Below, one piece after another: positions 48,361 through 60,340 of a stretch of DNA of 64,000 nt. The stretch is taken from positions 22,828,395-22,892,394 of the forward strand of contig NC_065878.1 in assembly GCF_933775445.1 (NCBI RefSeq), in the 5' to 3' direction. Under the pieces are notes generated by a model. It did no database searches. It saw only the letters and a list, made by a program, of their open reading frames with translations, and had not been told where the DNA came from. Made by a program: the position numbers and the translations under genes. The DNA comes from Argentina anserina. Lineage: Eukaryota; Streptophyta; Magnoliopsida; Rosales; Rosaceae. Every line of letters starts with the position of its first letter. The first letter of the stretch is position 1.

Positions 48361-48540
48361 TGAAACCAAGAAGTCTTCAACACCTAAAACTTCATCTTAA
48401 TTAGTGCCTCACTAGGAAAATTTCATTCGATGTCTATAATTTTGATCTCTCTATTTAACAGTATTTGCAAAGTACTCTTGCAAAAATATAAACACATTAT
48501 TATAAATGAAACTAAAAAAAATTTACCATACAAATAATAT
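47912..48540. other. ABCG8-like upstream region
   Basis: AT-rich presumed promoter with a (TA)14 run at 48331-48358. No gene is seen. Confidence 0.45.
48331..48358. repeat. (TA)n microsatellite
   Basis: An uninterrupted TA/AT run of 28 bases. Similar runs occur at 50134-50160, 55159-55188, 55553-55583 and 61376-61404. Confidence 0.95.
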
Positions 48541-48547
48541 CTATATC

Positions 48548-48956
48548 AAGGCTTTTCCAGTAAAGAGATCTTTATTTATTTTTATAGTACGAATTTTTAT
48601 TTTTGACCAACTTTTTAATTGAATTTTCACATCTCCACGTTCAATATCTAGGTAATAACGTATAGATTATCTCTGTAATTTTTCAGTCAATTTGATGATC
48701 GTTAAGGTATCGAACTATCAAAAACAATATATGGACGAATTGAATTATGCGAAACCTGAACGTTTATATTTTGAGTAGAAAATCAAAGTTATGAATACCT
48801 TAACGGATATCAAAATGACTGAAATTTTCTGTAGATGATTTTTCCGTTATTACCTAGATATTAGACGATAGAAATGTGAAAATTCGATCGAAAATTTAGT
48901 CAAAACAGAAAATCCGTACTATAAGAATAAATAAGAACTTCCTTACGGGAAAATCC
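48548..48956. mobile_element. Foldback MITE-like element, copy 3 (family F)
   Basis: Arms at ~48550-48710 and ~48795-48955 are reverse complements. Left tttatttttatagtacgaat pairs with right atccgtactataagaataaa; left aatatctaggtaataacg pairs with right cgttattacctagatatt. The junction motif gttaaggtatcga is the same as in the other two copies. Its right edge abuts the family A LTR at 48962. It is the best preserved of the three hairpins. Confidence 0.8.
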
Positions 48957-49716
48957 ATAATTGTAACTACCCCAAAATTTCGAGCTTAAAAACTCAAAAT
49001 TCTAAAGTCGTTAAACACAAAATCATCTCAATAAAATCGAAATCATTTAAGTGCACAGCGGATCATCACTGAGTTATCAATACAACTTAGAAAACCAATT
49101 ATTACAACCCAAATTTATAATTTACATTACGTAAGTAGGAATGTAATAATCCTCACAATCTTTCACAAAGTAGTCACACAAAATCCTCACACAAGCTGGA
49201 GGTAAATCACTTCAAGTCCTCTGAGCGGTCCGTCAATTCCTGCTAATCTACACCTGCGGAGTCATCCACTACACCATCGAATTAGTGCACCGGGATTGTA
49301 AACACAAACCCGGTAAGCTTTACAGCTCGTATGAGTAAAATGAAAACATATAACTCGCATATCAATATATACGAAAATCCACAACACAAACAAATATAAA
49401 TGCACTCATGAGTCAGTGGACGGCCCATCTGGTTGTCCCAAAGAAAAGAAGTGCTCATGAGAAATTAAGTAACCCTTCTGGTTACCCAAATGCATTTATA
49501 ATACGGGTACCAAGAACGCTGGTACACATCTGTTACCCCTCTCGTAATACACCGCTGATATTGGATAGCCACCCGCTACCCAACATCCAAAATAAACTGA
49601 GTACCCATGAGCAGATAACCACCCGTTACCTCTCATGCAGTACTAAGGCAGACAGACTAGAGCTCTAACTGTATCGTAACTTTCGCCCGGCTAAAGGCTA
49701 GGTTCCGACTTGCCAA

Positions 49717-50010
49717 ACACGTACAATAATCTCACATCATATTGTACCAATCACGTCCGAAGACAAATCAACATTTTAACAATCTCAATGTTAAAATCAC
49801 GTACAATAATCTCACATCATATTGTACTAAAAATCATGTCCGAAGACAAATCAACATTTTAACAAACTCAATGTTAAAATCACGTACAATAATCTCACAT
49901 CATATTGTACCAAAAATCATGTCCGAAGACAAATCAACATTTTAACAATCTCAATGTTAAAATCACGTACAATAATCTCACATCATATTGTACCAAAAAT
50001 CAGGTCCGAA
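49717..50010 (-). repeat. ~80-bp tandem array, about 4 units
   Basis: Repeated word series: cacgtacaataatctcacat, catattgtacc, and tccgaagacaaatcaacat, plus an inverted pair aacattttaacaa/ctcaatgttaaaa. This array is an expanded version of the ~90-bp repeat at 24.5 kb. Confidence 0.85.
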
Positions 50011-50130
50011 GACATTTAAATCACATGCTCGATATTTAAATCTCGTCATCGAAATGACATAAATCACGATAAAATCATAACAGTATATTATATAGCAAAC
50101 TATATATATATGTACATATTTACCATTTAT

Positions 50131-50161
<31 letters not shown>

Positions 50162-50737
50162 TCCATTATATCGTATACATGTCATACTTCATAAACACGT
50201 CCGAAGACAAAACTCGTCCGAAGACAAAACATTTTAACAAACTCATGTTAAAACCACGTACAATAATCACACCTCATATTGTACAAAAATCACATCACAA
50301 GCTCAACATTTAATTCTCGTCATTCGAAATGACCAATTCCAATGAATTCATAACAGTATATAATATAGCAAATTATATATATATGTACTTACTACCATTT
50401 ATACGATATATACGTAATCCACTATATTGTATACGTGTCGTAATTCAATATTAAAAACTCTTGCAAAAATCTTGGAATCACCGCAAGGGTAGATTCGTAA
50501 ATAAGTGAGATTTTACTCACCTTAATGACTTGAGCGTAATTCCACCATTTCCGAAGATAATTCCTTTCCTTGATTTAACGATCACCTTGAAAAGATAAGA
50601 AAATAATTTAGCATCGTTTCGTAAACCTTTAAATGCCGAAACAGTAGTAATCGGTTACTGTTCAGCAATTTGTCGGTTTTACGAAATTACTGTTCAGTGT
50701 TACTGTTCACTGTTACTATTCCCGGATACTGTACAAA

Positions 50738-50912
50738 TATTAATACGTATTTCTGTACGTATAAATATTAATACGTATTTCTGTACGTATAAATATTATA
50801 TACGTATTTCTGTACGTATAAATATTAATACGTATTTCTGTATGTATAAATATTATATACGTATTTCTGTTCGTATAAATACTAATACGTATTTTCTGTA
50901 CGTATATGTACG
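50738..50912 (-). repeat. 28-bp minisatellite, about 6 units
   Basis: Units of tacgtatttctgtacgtata with AT spacer; the copy 2 counterpart of the 23.6 kb array. Confidence 0.8.
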
Positions 50913-51631
50913 ATTTAAATGTAAATACAAATTCAGTAAATAAAATTTACAAAATTACCCTTTTACAAAATTACTTTTTACATTTACTGAAAGTAATTTA
51001 TAATTACATTTACCGAAGGTAAAATTTAATTACATTTACCGTAGTAATTAAAAATTACATTTACATTTACCGTACACAATAAATTACCAAAATACCCTTC
51101 TGTCAAAATTGTTCCCACCGCCGCACGTGGCGGCGCGTGTGGCACACGCGCCACCTCCGGCGGGCCGCGCGTGGGGCCCACGCGCCGAGGCTAACCACGG
51201 CGCGTATAACGCCACCGCCGCCTCCAAAACCACCATCTTCCTTCCCTCCACCTTCCTACGGTCTCCGACCACCCATGGCTTGCCCCATACTCCCACACGC
51301 GCCGCCTTAAGGCGGCGGTGTTCATCAATGTCCCCTCCCCTCCGATCTCCTCCACAAATCATCCACAAGATCCACAATACACACAACAACATCACAACAT
51401 CCATATTCAATCAACCCATACCTTGTTTGAACTGTGGGGAGCATCGGGGAGGATAGGCAGCGGCGGGGAAGAATTGCAGAATCTTGGCGACGTCCGAGCG
51501 GCTTGGCGACGGCGGGGCACGGGCTGGCGAGCTGGAGGGTGGCTGAGGGAGTCCTTGCGGCGACGCTGGGCTGGGCGGTGTACGTCACGGTGGCTCGGAA
51601 GGAGGCAGATCGGTGAGAGGATTTTCGGAGA

Positions 51632-51635
<4 letters not shown>

Positions 51636-51703
<68 letters not shown>
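51636..51703. repeat. (AG)n microsatellite, ~68 bp
   Basis: A nearly perfect AG run, CT on the LTR's own strand. It lies in the presumed leader of family A copy 2. Shorter runs occupy the same place in copies 1 and 4. Confidence 0.95.
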
Positions 51704-51708
<5 letters not shown>

Positions 51709-53102
51709 GGCGGGCCGAATGAGGGGTTTCCAATTATGGAAACCCTAAACACAATTATCCTATTTATACTAGTTTCCAAATCGGAAACTAACTTCCGACA
51801 TTAATAACTTTCACGTATGACGTCCGATTCGAACGCGTCACATACTCACGAACTCGTATCGACGAGCTCTACAACTTTCATGAAGGAAGTTTTCGCAAAC
51901 GAGCGACGGAATAAAAGTCGATAAATTCGTTCAGAAACGTAACGTTTTCTTATTAAACGTTCTCGGAACGTTTCCGTTTCCGTTTTCGTAACACTTGCAA
52001 ACAATCAAATTCAATTTAAATGAATTTTAAACTTTATAGAATTTACTTCAAATTAAATATCGTTTTGAAAAATTGGGGTTATTACAATAATATATGTATA
52101 TTCGTTTTTTTACTCAAATTAATGCAACTTATTTATCTCGAGCTTCACAAATGATCCGAATATCTTGTTCTTATCATCGGTTTATGATCCCTTTTAAGAT
52201 CTAGTATCCACTTGGCCAATACAGTAAGATGTTATTGAACTTTTCAAGCTGTATTTTCCAGCTTAATATACAAAGTAAATGACAAAGAAGAAGTTCGGAA
52301 GTGCTTGTGGAAATAGATGGCCGGACTGCCGGAGTTGGCAAGTTTTACAATGTCACGATCCCAAAATTTCGAGTATGAAACTCAAATTTCGAAGTCATGA
52401 AAAACATTAAAACAATCTCAATGAAATCGAAACCATTTTAAATGCCACATCGGATCATCTTTGATTTCAAAATACAACTCAGTCAAATCGATTATTACAA
52501 ACCAAATTTATAATTCAACATTATAACAAATGGAAATGTATAATCCTCACAAGAAATCTACACAAAATTATCACCACATGATGTAAATAAATGACATTCA
52601 AGTCCTCTGAGCGGTCCGTCGATTTTCGCTAATCCACACGTGCGGAGTTATCCCCTACAGCATCGAATATGTGCACCGGGATTGTAAACATAAACCCGGT
52701 AAGCTTTGCAGCTCGTATGAGTAAAATAAAAATATAACTCGCATATCAATATATACGAAAATCACAAAACATCAATTATAATTGCACTCATAAGTCAATG
52801 GACGGCCCATCTGGTTGTCCAAAAATATGAAAATGAAAGTGCTCATGAGAAATTGGGCAACCCCTATGTTTACCCAAATGCATTTATAACACGGGTACGC
52901 ATGAGCGCTGGTACACCTCTGTTACCCCTCATGTAGTACACCGCCGACATTGAGCAACCTCCTGCTACCCAACATCCAAAAATATGAGTACTCATGAGCC
53001 GATAACCCATCTGTTACCTCACATGCAGTACTCCGGCAGACAAACTAGAGCTCTAACTGTATCGTAACTTTCACCCGGCCAAAGGCTAGGTTTCGACATG
53101 CC

Positions 53103-53345
53103 AAACACGTCCGAAGACATAAACACATCTGAAAACAAAAACTCGTCCGAAGACATCAATCACGTCCGAAGACAAAAACTCGTTCAAAGATATAAATCAT
53201 GTTCGAAGACAAAACTCGTCCGAAGACATCAATCACGTCCGAAGACAAAACTCGTCCGAAGACATCAATCACGTTCGAAGACAAAACTCGTCCGAATGCA
53301 TCAATCATGTTCGAAGACAAAACTCGTCCGAAGACAATCACGTTT
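53103..53345 (-). repeat. ~36-bp tandem array
   Basis: Alternating actcgtccgaagac and atcaatcacgtccgaagac words repeat about 7 times. It looks CRISPR-like at first sight but has no unique spacers; it is a minisatellite inside an LTR. Confidence 0.85.
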
Positions 53346-53739
53346 TAACAAAACTCAATGTTAAAACCACGTACAATAATTATCATGTCATATTGTACAA
53401 ATCAAATCACATTTCGATATATAAATCTTATCATCAAAATGAATATATTCCCCACAAAAATCATAACAGTATATAATATAGCAAATTATATATATGTACC
53501 TATTTATCATTTATACAAATATATATATTCCACTATATCATATACATGTCATATTTCATTCTTTAAAATTCTGCATAATCTTAAATCTCCGCAAGGGTAG
53601 ATTCATAAATGTGAGATTTTACTAACCTTCTTTCATGCGTGCAATTTCCACGACACTGAAAGAAATTTCCTCACTCGTTTCGTCAGTCACCTACTAGCAT
53701 GATAAATGCTTAGAAAATGATACGTAAAATATCAGGTGA

Positions 53740-54030
53740 CGATTTTCAGTACAGCTAAATGCAGTTCATAAAATATTGTTCACAGAACACTGTTCATGTT
53801 TTACTAATCACTGTTCCAATGTACTGTTTTTACCAAAAATTGTTCACGGTTACCGTTTTATCACTGTTCACAGTTACAGTTTACCATGACACTGTTCAAG
53901 TTACTGTTTTACCGAAACAATGTTCACAACACTGTTTACTAAAACATTGTTCGCATTTATTGTTACATAACACTGTTTATAAAACACTATTCACAATACT
54001 ATTCATGCGGCGTTACTGTTCACCGACCGA
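53740..54030 (-). repeat. Degenerate CTGTTCA-rich tandem region
   Basis: The words actgttcac, ttactgttcac and caatgttcac recur every ~18-25 bases. Shorter equivalents lie in copies 1 (23885-23925) and 2 (50655-50720). Likely expansion of an internal LTR motif. Confidence 0.7.
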
Positions 54031-54903
54031 CACCAATGATCACCAAATTTCACCACCACAATCTAAATGAGATTGCTAACAACTTCTTAGTTCACCACAA
54101 AGTCTAATTCTGAGCCTAAACACATCAATTTAACAAGAACCGAAAAGCCCCAATTTAAAAATCTAGAATTTCTTTTCTTCGATTCTCCTAGCACACAACG
54201 ATTGAGGTTAAATATTTTGGAGGGTTTCTAGTATGGAAGGAGACCTTCAAAATGAAACAAGAATCATACCGATTGGTTGCTAGAGGAGGTAGATCCGACG
54301 AGTTGAAGTTCGGCGAAATATGTTTTTTCGGGAGAACTTCCGGGTTTCACCGCTCCTAAACGGCGGCGAGATGGCGGGTGGCGCTACCACCAATCCACAG
54401 GGGATGCAGCAACCTTTCAAACGTGACCGGTGCGCCGCTCTATGGTGGCCAGACGGCGGAGATCCGGCGGCCCAAAGTCGGCTGCTCATGAGAGAAATTT
54501 CGGGATTTTTTTCGGGGGTGAACAGTATCCGTGAACAGTACCGATCCGAATTTCTGATTTTTCTCCCATTTTTCTCTTTAATTCCCATATTTATACTATT
54601 TTTCAAAATTATCCAAATATCTTTTGAATCGTAATTTCTTCATACGAACTCCGATTTAAGCGTGTCACGTGTCCACTAATTCATATCGACGAGCTCTACG
54701 ACTTTCATGTAAGAAGTTTCCTAAGAAACCCAATGAGTCACAAGTCAACTCTTAGACTCGTCAAATTGAACGTTTCTGAACAATTAATATTTCAAACCCT
54801 TTCGTTTTCATTCTCGGCTAATAAAATTAGACAATGACCAACTTAATAATATCCGTGAACTCATTGGAAATTAGATATGAATTTTTCGGGTTATTACATG
54901 CAA

Positions 54904-55155
54904 ATAGCCCAATCTATTGATCGTAAATTAAGAAGCATGTGAACTAAAATCCATGTAGCTCGGTACATTTTATGTATTTTATGAGCAAGAACAAAATTGC
55001 GACTGAAATAGAGGAATGCGATGCTAGCTTAAGATATTAGAAAAGGGTTAGTGATATATCTTCATCTGCAGGCCAATCTATATTGTCACGAGCTTGCTTC
55101 TGTTGTCTCTCTGTCATATGCTTTTGTCTTAGAGTCTGGTTTGGCATTTGATAAA

Positions 55156-55190
<35 letters not shown>

Positions 55191-55547
55191 ATGATGAGTT
55201 TTTTGTTGCTGGATAAAGAGCAGGACCATCCCCGACGACGTCACCAAGAAGATGAGGGTCAAACAAGTCGAGGTCGAAGGTCTGATCAGTAAGCTTGCTG
55301 GAAAACTCATGCCCGATCAATGTCGACGGCAAACTAGCAGTCGTCGACTCCACTGATATGCAGAAGCTTCAAATTCCATGGATCTTGAGTGGTGGAGAAG
55401 CAAATCCAATGGGCTGATTCTGACCCCAATAAACTTCAAGAGAAAAGGGTTTCGTTTGGTAAGAGAATACTTATTGTTGGTGACCGGATTCCAGTGAAAG
55501 GATTGACGTCTGCACTTTTGGTGCAGTGCGGACGTCCACTCTTGATC

Positions 55548-55587
<40 letters not shown>

Positions 55588-55621
55588 CTCAGATTAACTA
55601 CTACCTACATGCTTGACGACA
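54904..55621. other. Spacer between family A copies 3 and 4
   Basis: Holds two TA microsatellites (55159-55188, 55553-55583) and a mid-GC stretch (55200-55550). That stretch has short ORFs on both strands, none matching a known family. Confidence 0.4.
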
Positions 55622-55626
55622 TGCAT

Positions 55627-57834
55627 TATCACAACCCCGAAATTTCAAGTATGAATCTCAAATTTCGAAGCCATGAAAACTCTAAAACGATCTCAATAAA
55701 TCGAAATCTTTTTAATGTCATAACGGATCATTACTGAATTCATAGTACAACTCAGCTAAATTGATTATTACAAACCAAATTTATAATTCATGCATTATAT
55801 CAAATTGAAATGTAAAAGGCCTCTCAATCCTCACACGAGATAAAATAAAACAACTTCAAAGTCTTCAATATTGTCCGTCGATTCCGTTAATCCACACCTG
55901 CGGAATTATCCCCTATACCATCGAATAGGTGCACCGGGATTGTAAACACAAACCTGACAAGCTTTGCAGCTCGTATGAGTAAAACAACAATATAACTCGC
56001 ATAAATATCTATACGACAATACATAAAGCATTAATCATAAATGCACTCATGAGTCATTGGACGACCCATCTGGTTGTCCAATATTAACTGAAAATATATA
56101 TGCTCATGAGAAATCGGGCAACCCCTTTGTTTACCCAAATGCATTTATAATATAGGTACTCATGAGCACTGGTACACCTCTGTTACCCCTCATGTTAGTA
56201 CGCCGCCCGACATTGGGCAACCACTTGCTACCCAATATCCAAAACATGGGTACTCATGAGCACCGGTACACATCTGTTACCCCTCATGTTAGTACCCCGC
56301 CAGACATACTAGAGCTCTAACTGAATCGTAACTGTCGCTCGGCCAAGGCTAGGTTCCGATATGCCAACACGTCTGAAGACAGGTCCACATACCACCAAAA
56401 ACGTTTTAACATAACTAAAGTTAAAACCACGTACAAACAAGCATCACATGATATTGTACAAATCAAATTGACATGCTCAAATAAATAAATATCAACGCCA
56501 TAATGACTCATTCGCAAACGGAAATTACGACAGTATATAATATAGCAGACCATATATATGTACCTATTTTACCAATTATACACATACACAATCCACTATA
56601 TCATATACATATCATAGTTCATTCTTTTAAATTTAGCATAATCATGAATTTACGCAGGGGTAGATTCGTCACTGTGAGATTTTACGATGTGTAATTTTCA
56701 CGATTCTGAGAGTGAATCCTTTACTTGTTGTGTCGATCACCTAGAATAGATAAGAAGTGAATTTAAAAGCGTTACGTAAAACCTTAAATGCCGAAACAGT
56801 AATAATGTTTTACTGTTCAGCAATTTCTGGTTTATATGAAATTATTGTTCACGTAATTACTATTCACGTATTAATGTACAAATACATATTATTTTCGTAT
56901 TTTTGTACGAGTACATACTATTTACGTATTTATGTACATCCATGTACTATTCCATCGTAAATACTATTTCAGTAAATAATAATTACCGATTTATCCTTCA
57001 GAAATTATTTTTACAATTACTGTATGTAAAATAATTTTCCATTTATAATACGTAAAATAAATTTACATTTATTGTACATAAATTACTTTTTACATTCACT
57101 GTATGTAAAATAAATTTACATTTACTGTATGTAAATTAGTTTTACATTCATCGTATGTAAAATAAATTTACCCAAAAAATTAATGTTTGAAAATCACTGT
57201 TCACGCGCAGCCCCACGTGGCGGCGCGTGGGGTACACGCGCCACCAACGGCGACCGCTCCTCCCCACAGTGGCAGCGCGTGGAGCTCACGCGCCGCTCGA
57301 ACCGGCGCGCGTGGCTTGCCCACCGCCGCCCAAATCTCTTCATTCTCTTCCCCGCTACCTTCCCACGGCCTAGGGCCGCCTCCTACCCTCCTCACACTCT
57401 CTCACGTGCTGTCCTAGGCGGCGGTACGAATCTCCCCTCCTCCTCCTCCGAATCTCCTCAAATCTCTATTAATTCAACCCAAAATTTATCCACAATCATC
57501 ATAACCATCGAATTGAATGCATTCTTACCTAGATGGTGCCCTAGAACGGCCGGAGGACTCGAGATGCCGGCGGAGTCGAAATCGAGTAGCTGCAATTTGG
57601 GCGATGCGATTCGAGCTCCGGTCGCTCCGTTGGTGGCACTGGGAATGAGGAGTGGCGGAGGGGGATGAGCGTCGAGGGCATGCGTCGCTGGAAGCGGGGT
57701 TCAAGCGGCGGCGAAAATCGCAGGAGGCTCGGTTGTAGCGCAGGCTTCACGGCGGCGTGTCGAGCTCGGGGTTGACTGCGGAGGGCCGTGCGACGCTTCT
57801 AGGCTAGGTGGTGAGGGCCACGGTGGTCTGGTCG

Positions 57835-57875
<41 letters not shown>

Positions 57876-58261
57876 AGAGAGATGCGGGTGAGAGGGGTTT
57901 CTGAAAATGGAAACTCTAATCTCCAAAAATTCCTTTTTATACCTATTTCCAAAATCGGAAACTAACTTCCGTTGTTAATAACTTTCACGTACGACGTCCG
58001 ATTAGAACGCGTGATGTGTCCACGAACTCGTATCGACGAGCTCTACAACTTTCGTGAAGGAAGTTTTCACAAACGAGCGACGGAGTAAAAGTCGATTTTC
58101 ACATCGCGGAAACGTAACGTTTTTCTAAATAAAATTTCTGAAGACGGTTCTGTTTTCAAATTTTCAATCGCGAGGTGAAATATTTCAGTTTAATAATCGA
58201 ACAGAGTTTATTAATTTCTACAAATTCAAATAAATTGATCCCGAAAAATCGGGTCATTACA
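55627..58261 (-). mobile_element. Solo LTR, family A copy 4
   Basis: A 2635-bp element, minus strand TGTAATGACCCG...GGGGTTGTGATA (terminal CA mutated to TA). A perfect 5-bp duplication TGCAT is present at 55622-55626 and 58262-58266. It carries the TATA motif (minus strand gtataaaaagg, ~57930-57940), an (AG)n run at 57836-57867, a GC-rich palindromic block at 57208-57300, and the 3' block with aaacctgacaagctttgcag. The 28-bp minisatellite has decayed into short acgtattt...gtac words. Confidence 0.86.
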
Positions 58262-58266
58262 TGCAT

Positions 58267-59230
58267 TGCTTTAAGTATAGCTGCACATCCGTGATTCCTA
58301 GCTTAGGTATATAGTCTTATTGTCCTAGCTGCATGCATTTTGCATAGTTATAACGTGAGATACCTATACATGAGTCATGAAGCTTCATATACAATGATAT
58401 TCCATAGATAACGATCGATATATAGCCCGAGAAATGTGGTTTCCGGAACTGAGAATACTTTATATATGTACGTGCATATATGAAATTATAAAGTGGTGGA
58501 AATCTTAACTTTATAATTACTGTAACAATGTGTTGTGGGAGAAAACTGTACAATGGATTAAGATCACACATTCGCATGTCATCTCCTAGCTTATGAAACA
58601 TCTCTTACATACTGATGAGGTTTGTACTTTGTTGAACATTTTTCTTATAAAGAGTGGCAACATAAAGATATCGCACCAATCGAAATAACAAATTCAATGT
58701 CTTCAATGTCTTCAATTTCAAATGCCATATTGCAAGAGACAGTACTATCTTGAGTAATGAGCTGAGTATTGCAAATGCATACATTCAAGCTGTTGCTAGA
58801 TTATAGCGGTTTAACAGAATAACAGTGGACACTTTGCTCTGTCCATCTCATTATCCTACAAAACTTTCTCATTCTAAACAGAGCTGAGACTTAACTTTAA
58901 CCACTATGACACTAAATGAAGTAATGAACAACTCCGATTTTATTGTTTGTATAGCAGAACGGTCACTGCAGGTTTACTGTCATAATTTGTGTAGACATAA
59001 TTTGACGTCATTGTGCTCAAATGCAGAAATGAAAAACTATCAATTCAAATCACAACACCATAACAAGGATAGTTAACTCTGCAAAAAAAGAAATTATTTT
59101 TTATATTTTTATTTTTATTTTTACTTATTCTACGATTCAAATATACATTTGAGCAAATTTATTTCCAGAACCAGTTTTTAGAGTACATAATTCAAGCCAA
59201 ACAGGGTACAATACAAGCCTCAATTGCAAA
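58267..59230. other. AT-rich spacer
   Basis: No gene is recognised. A ~9-base duplication (tgtcttcaa) near 58700 is trivial. Confidence 0.4.
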
Positions 59231-59239
59231 TTAAACAAC

Positions 59240-59550
59240 TGTAGAAGGAACATCTTTTCGCTTTGGTCCTCGGCCTCTGCTGCTGCAAGTTCTCTCTCCT
59301 CAGCAGCTGCGGCCATCAAGTCATGATTTTTTCCTCAACAGCGCGCCAGCCCATTGTTTCTGAGAATTTCTGCAATAGTCATTCCCAAGGCAGATAGCTC
59401 CCCCTCATTGTACTGCTGCATATACCTCTTGGCGAGATTGACGTAAAAGAACATGGGCTTCTTGGTGTTGTAGATGTTGACATTGTGTGAACCCGAGTTT
59501 TAGATGTTGACATTGTTCATAGCCTCGGTGATTTCTCCCACAGCCTCCAT
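59240..59550 (-). pseudogene. Alba DNA/RNA-binding protein retrocopy fragment
   Basis: On the minus strand from ATG at 59550: MEAVGEITEAMNNVNI, a stop, then NTKKPMFFYVNLAKRYMQQY, NEGELSALGMTIAEILRNNG, another stop, and DLMAAAAEERELAAAEAEDQ. These match, from memory, the Alba family protein At2g34160 (NTKKPLFFYVNLAKRYMQQ... and ...DELMAAANEE). The segment between IAEILRNNG and DLMAA is deleted and the IATVVTV stretch is missing. No introns are present, suggesting a processed copy. Two stops and deletions make it non-functional. Confidence 0.8.
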
Positions 59551-60000
59551 TGCAGTGAACCCAATTAAGTGAAGAGCGACAAGCTTCCAGTTAACTCTCT
59601 AATATTATTACTACCTAGACAGTTAATTACTATACTTTACGTAAACCGTACGTACGTGCTATGAAAAATGTATGAATGCTAACAGGATACGAATCTGCAT
59701 GATACAAATGTAAGTCTCTACCCACTCTAATAGTCATGAACCTCAATTTGTATCATAGAGTAATCTTACTCGTGTACGTTTCGTGAAAGCGTGATATAAA
59801 CTAATTAGATTGTGCCATCCTGTATGATTCACTTCAACAAAAGGGCAATGCCCTAACCCTATACTATTCTCCCCTACAGTCCCACAGTTCTCACACACAC
59901 CCAGGCACCCAGCTTCTGTTTTTTTTTCTTCTTCTCTTTGCTTAAGTAATTTTAAGTGATGGTACTTGGATATATAGGCTCTCAGTGCTTCTCGGCTGCG
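59551..60000. other. Spacer
   Basis: No gene is recognised. A minus ORF reaching 60078 is largely an artefact of the inverted repeat next to it. Confidence 0.35.
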
Positions 60001-60002
60001 GT

Positions 60003-60340
60003 GGTCCGGATGGATTTTCCATTCGGATTTTCGACCGTTTCTCCATGATCCGGACGCCGCGACGCCGTTTCTTCTCACCAGAGTGATACCACACCTTCTA
60101 GATCCTGCTGCGACGGAGAAGAAAGTTAAAGAGATCGGGGTCCGACCTATGCAGTAACCTCACTCAGAACTTCACCACCGATCATGGTAGACCTCTGATC
60201 CCGATCTCTTTCGTCTTCTTCTTCACAACAACAACGTCTAGGAGGTGTAGTGTCACTCCAGTGAGAATAAACAGCATCGCCGGTATCCGGATCGTGGAGA
60301 AACGACGAAAATCCAGACGGAAAACCCGTTCGTACATCCG
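60003..60340. repeat. Large inverted repeat, ~150-bp arms with 34-bp loop
   Basis: The left arm 60003-60152 and right arm 60187-60340 are imperfect reverse complements. For example ccgtttctccatgatccgga pairs with tccggatcgtggagaaacga, and aaagagatcggggtc pairs with gatcccgatctcttt. GC content is above surroundings. It would fold into a long hairpin and could be a foldback element or an inverted gene fragment producing small RNA. The parent sequence is not recognised. Confidence 0.75.

Larger units (their letters stand above)
48962..52086 (-). mobile_element. Solo LTR, family A copy 2
   Basis: A 3125-bp element; on its own strand it reads TGTAATAACCCC...GGGGTAGTTACA. A perfect 5-bp duplication ATAAT flanks it (48957-48961, 52087-52091). 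It matches the 22.3 kb copy over its whole length in the same order of blocks and shares a TATA motif (minus strand gtataaatagg, ~51758-51768). No internal gag-pol or paired LTRs were found. An (AG)n run (51636-51703) sits just downstream of the inferred start site. Confidence 0.88.
52351..54898 (-). mobile_element. Solo LTR, family A copy 3
   Basis: A 2548-bp element, minus strand TGTAATAACCCG...GGGATCGTGACA. The flanking pentamers are TACAA (52346-52350) and TGCAA (54899-54903), a duplication with one mismatch. It is more diverged than copies 1 and 2: the GC-rich palindromic block is different and the spacing changes. The TATA motif (minus strand gtataaatatgg, ~54588-54599) and the ACCGGG...CCCGGT hairpin block (52673-52703) are kept. 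Confidence 0.82.

Noticed and set aside
51318..51804. ORFs of the type (RE)n or (LS)n around 51.6 kb
   Set aside because: They are translations of the (AG)n microsatellite.
53103..53345. Regular repeat array resembling a CRISPR locus
   Set aside because: The units contain no unique spacers, it lies inside a plant LTR, and the genome is eukaryotic; it is a minisatellite.
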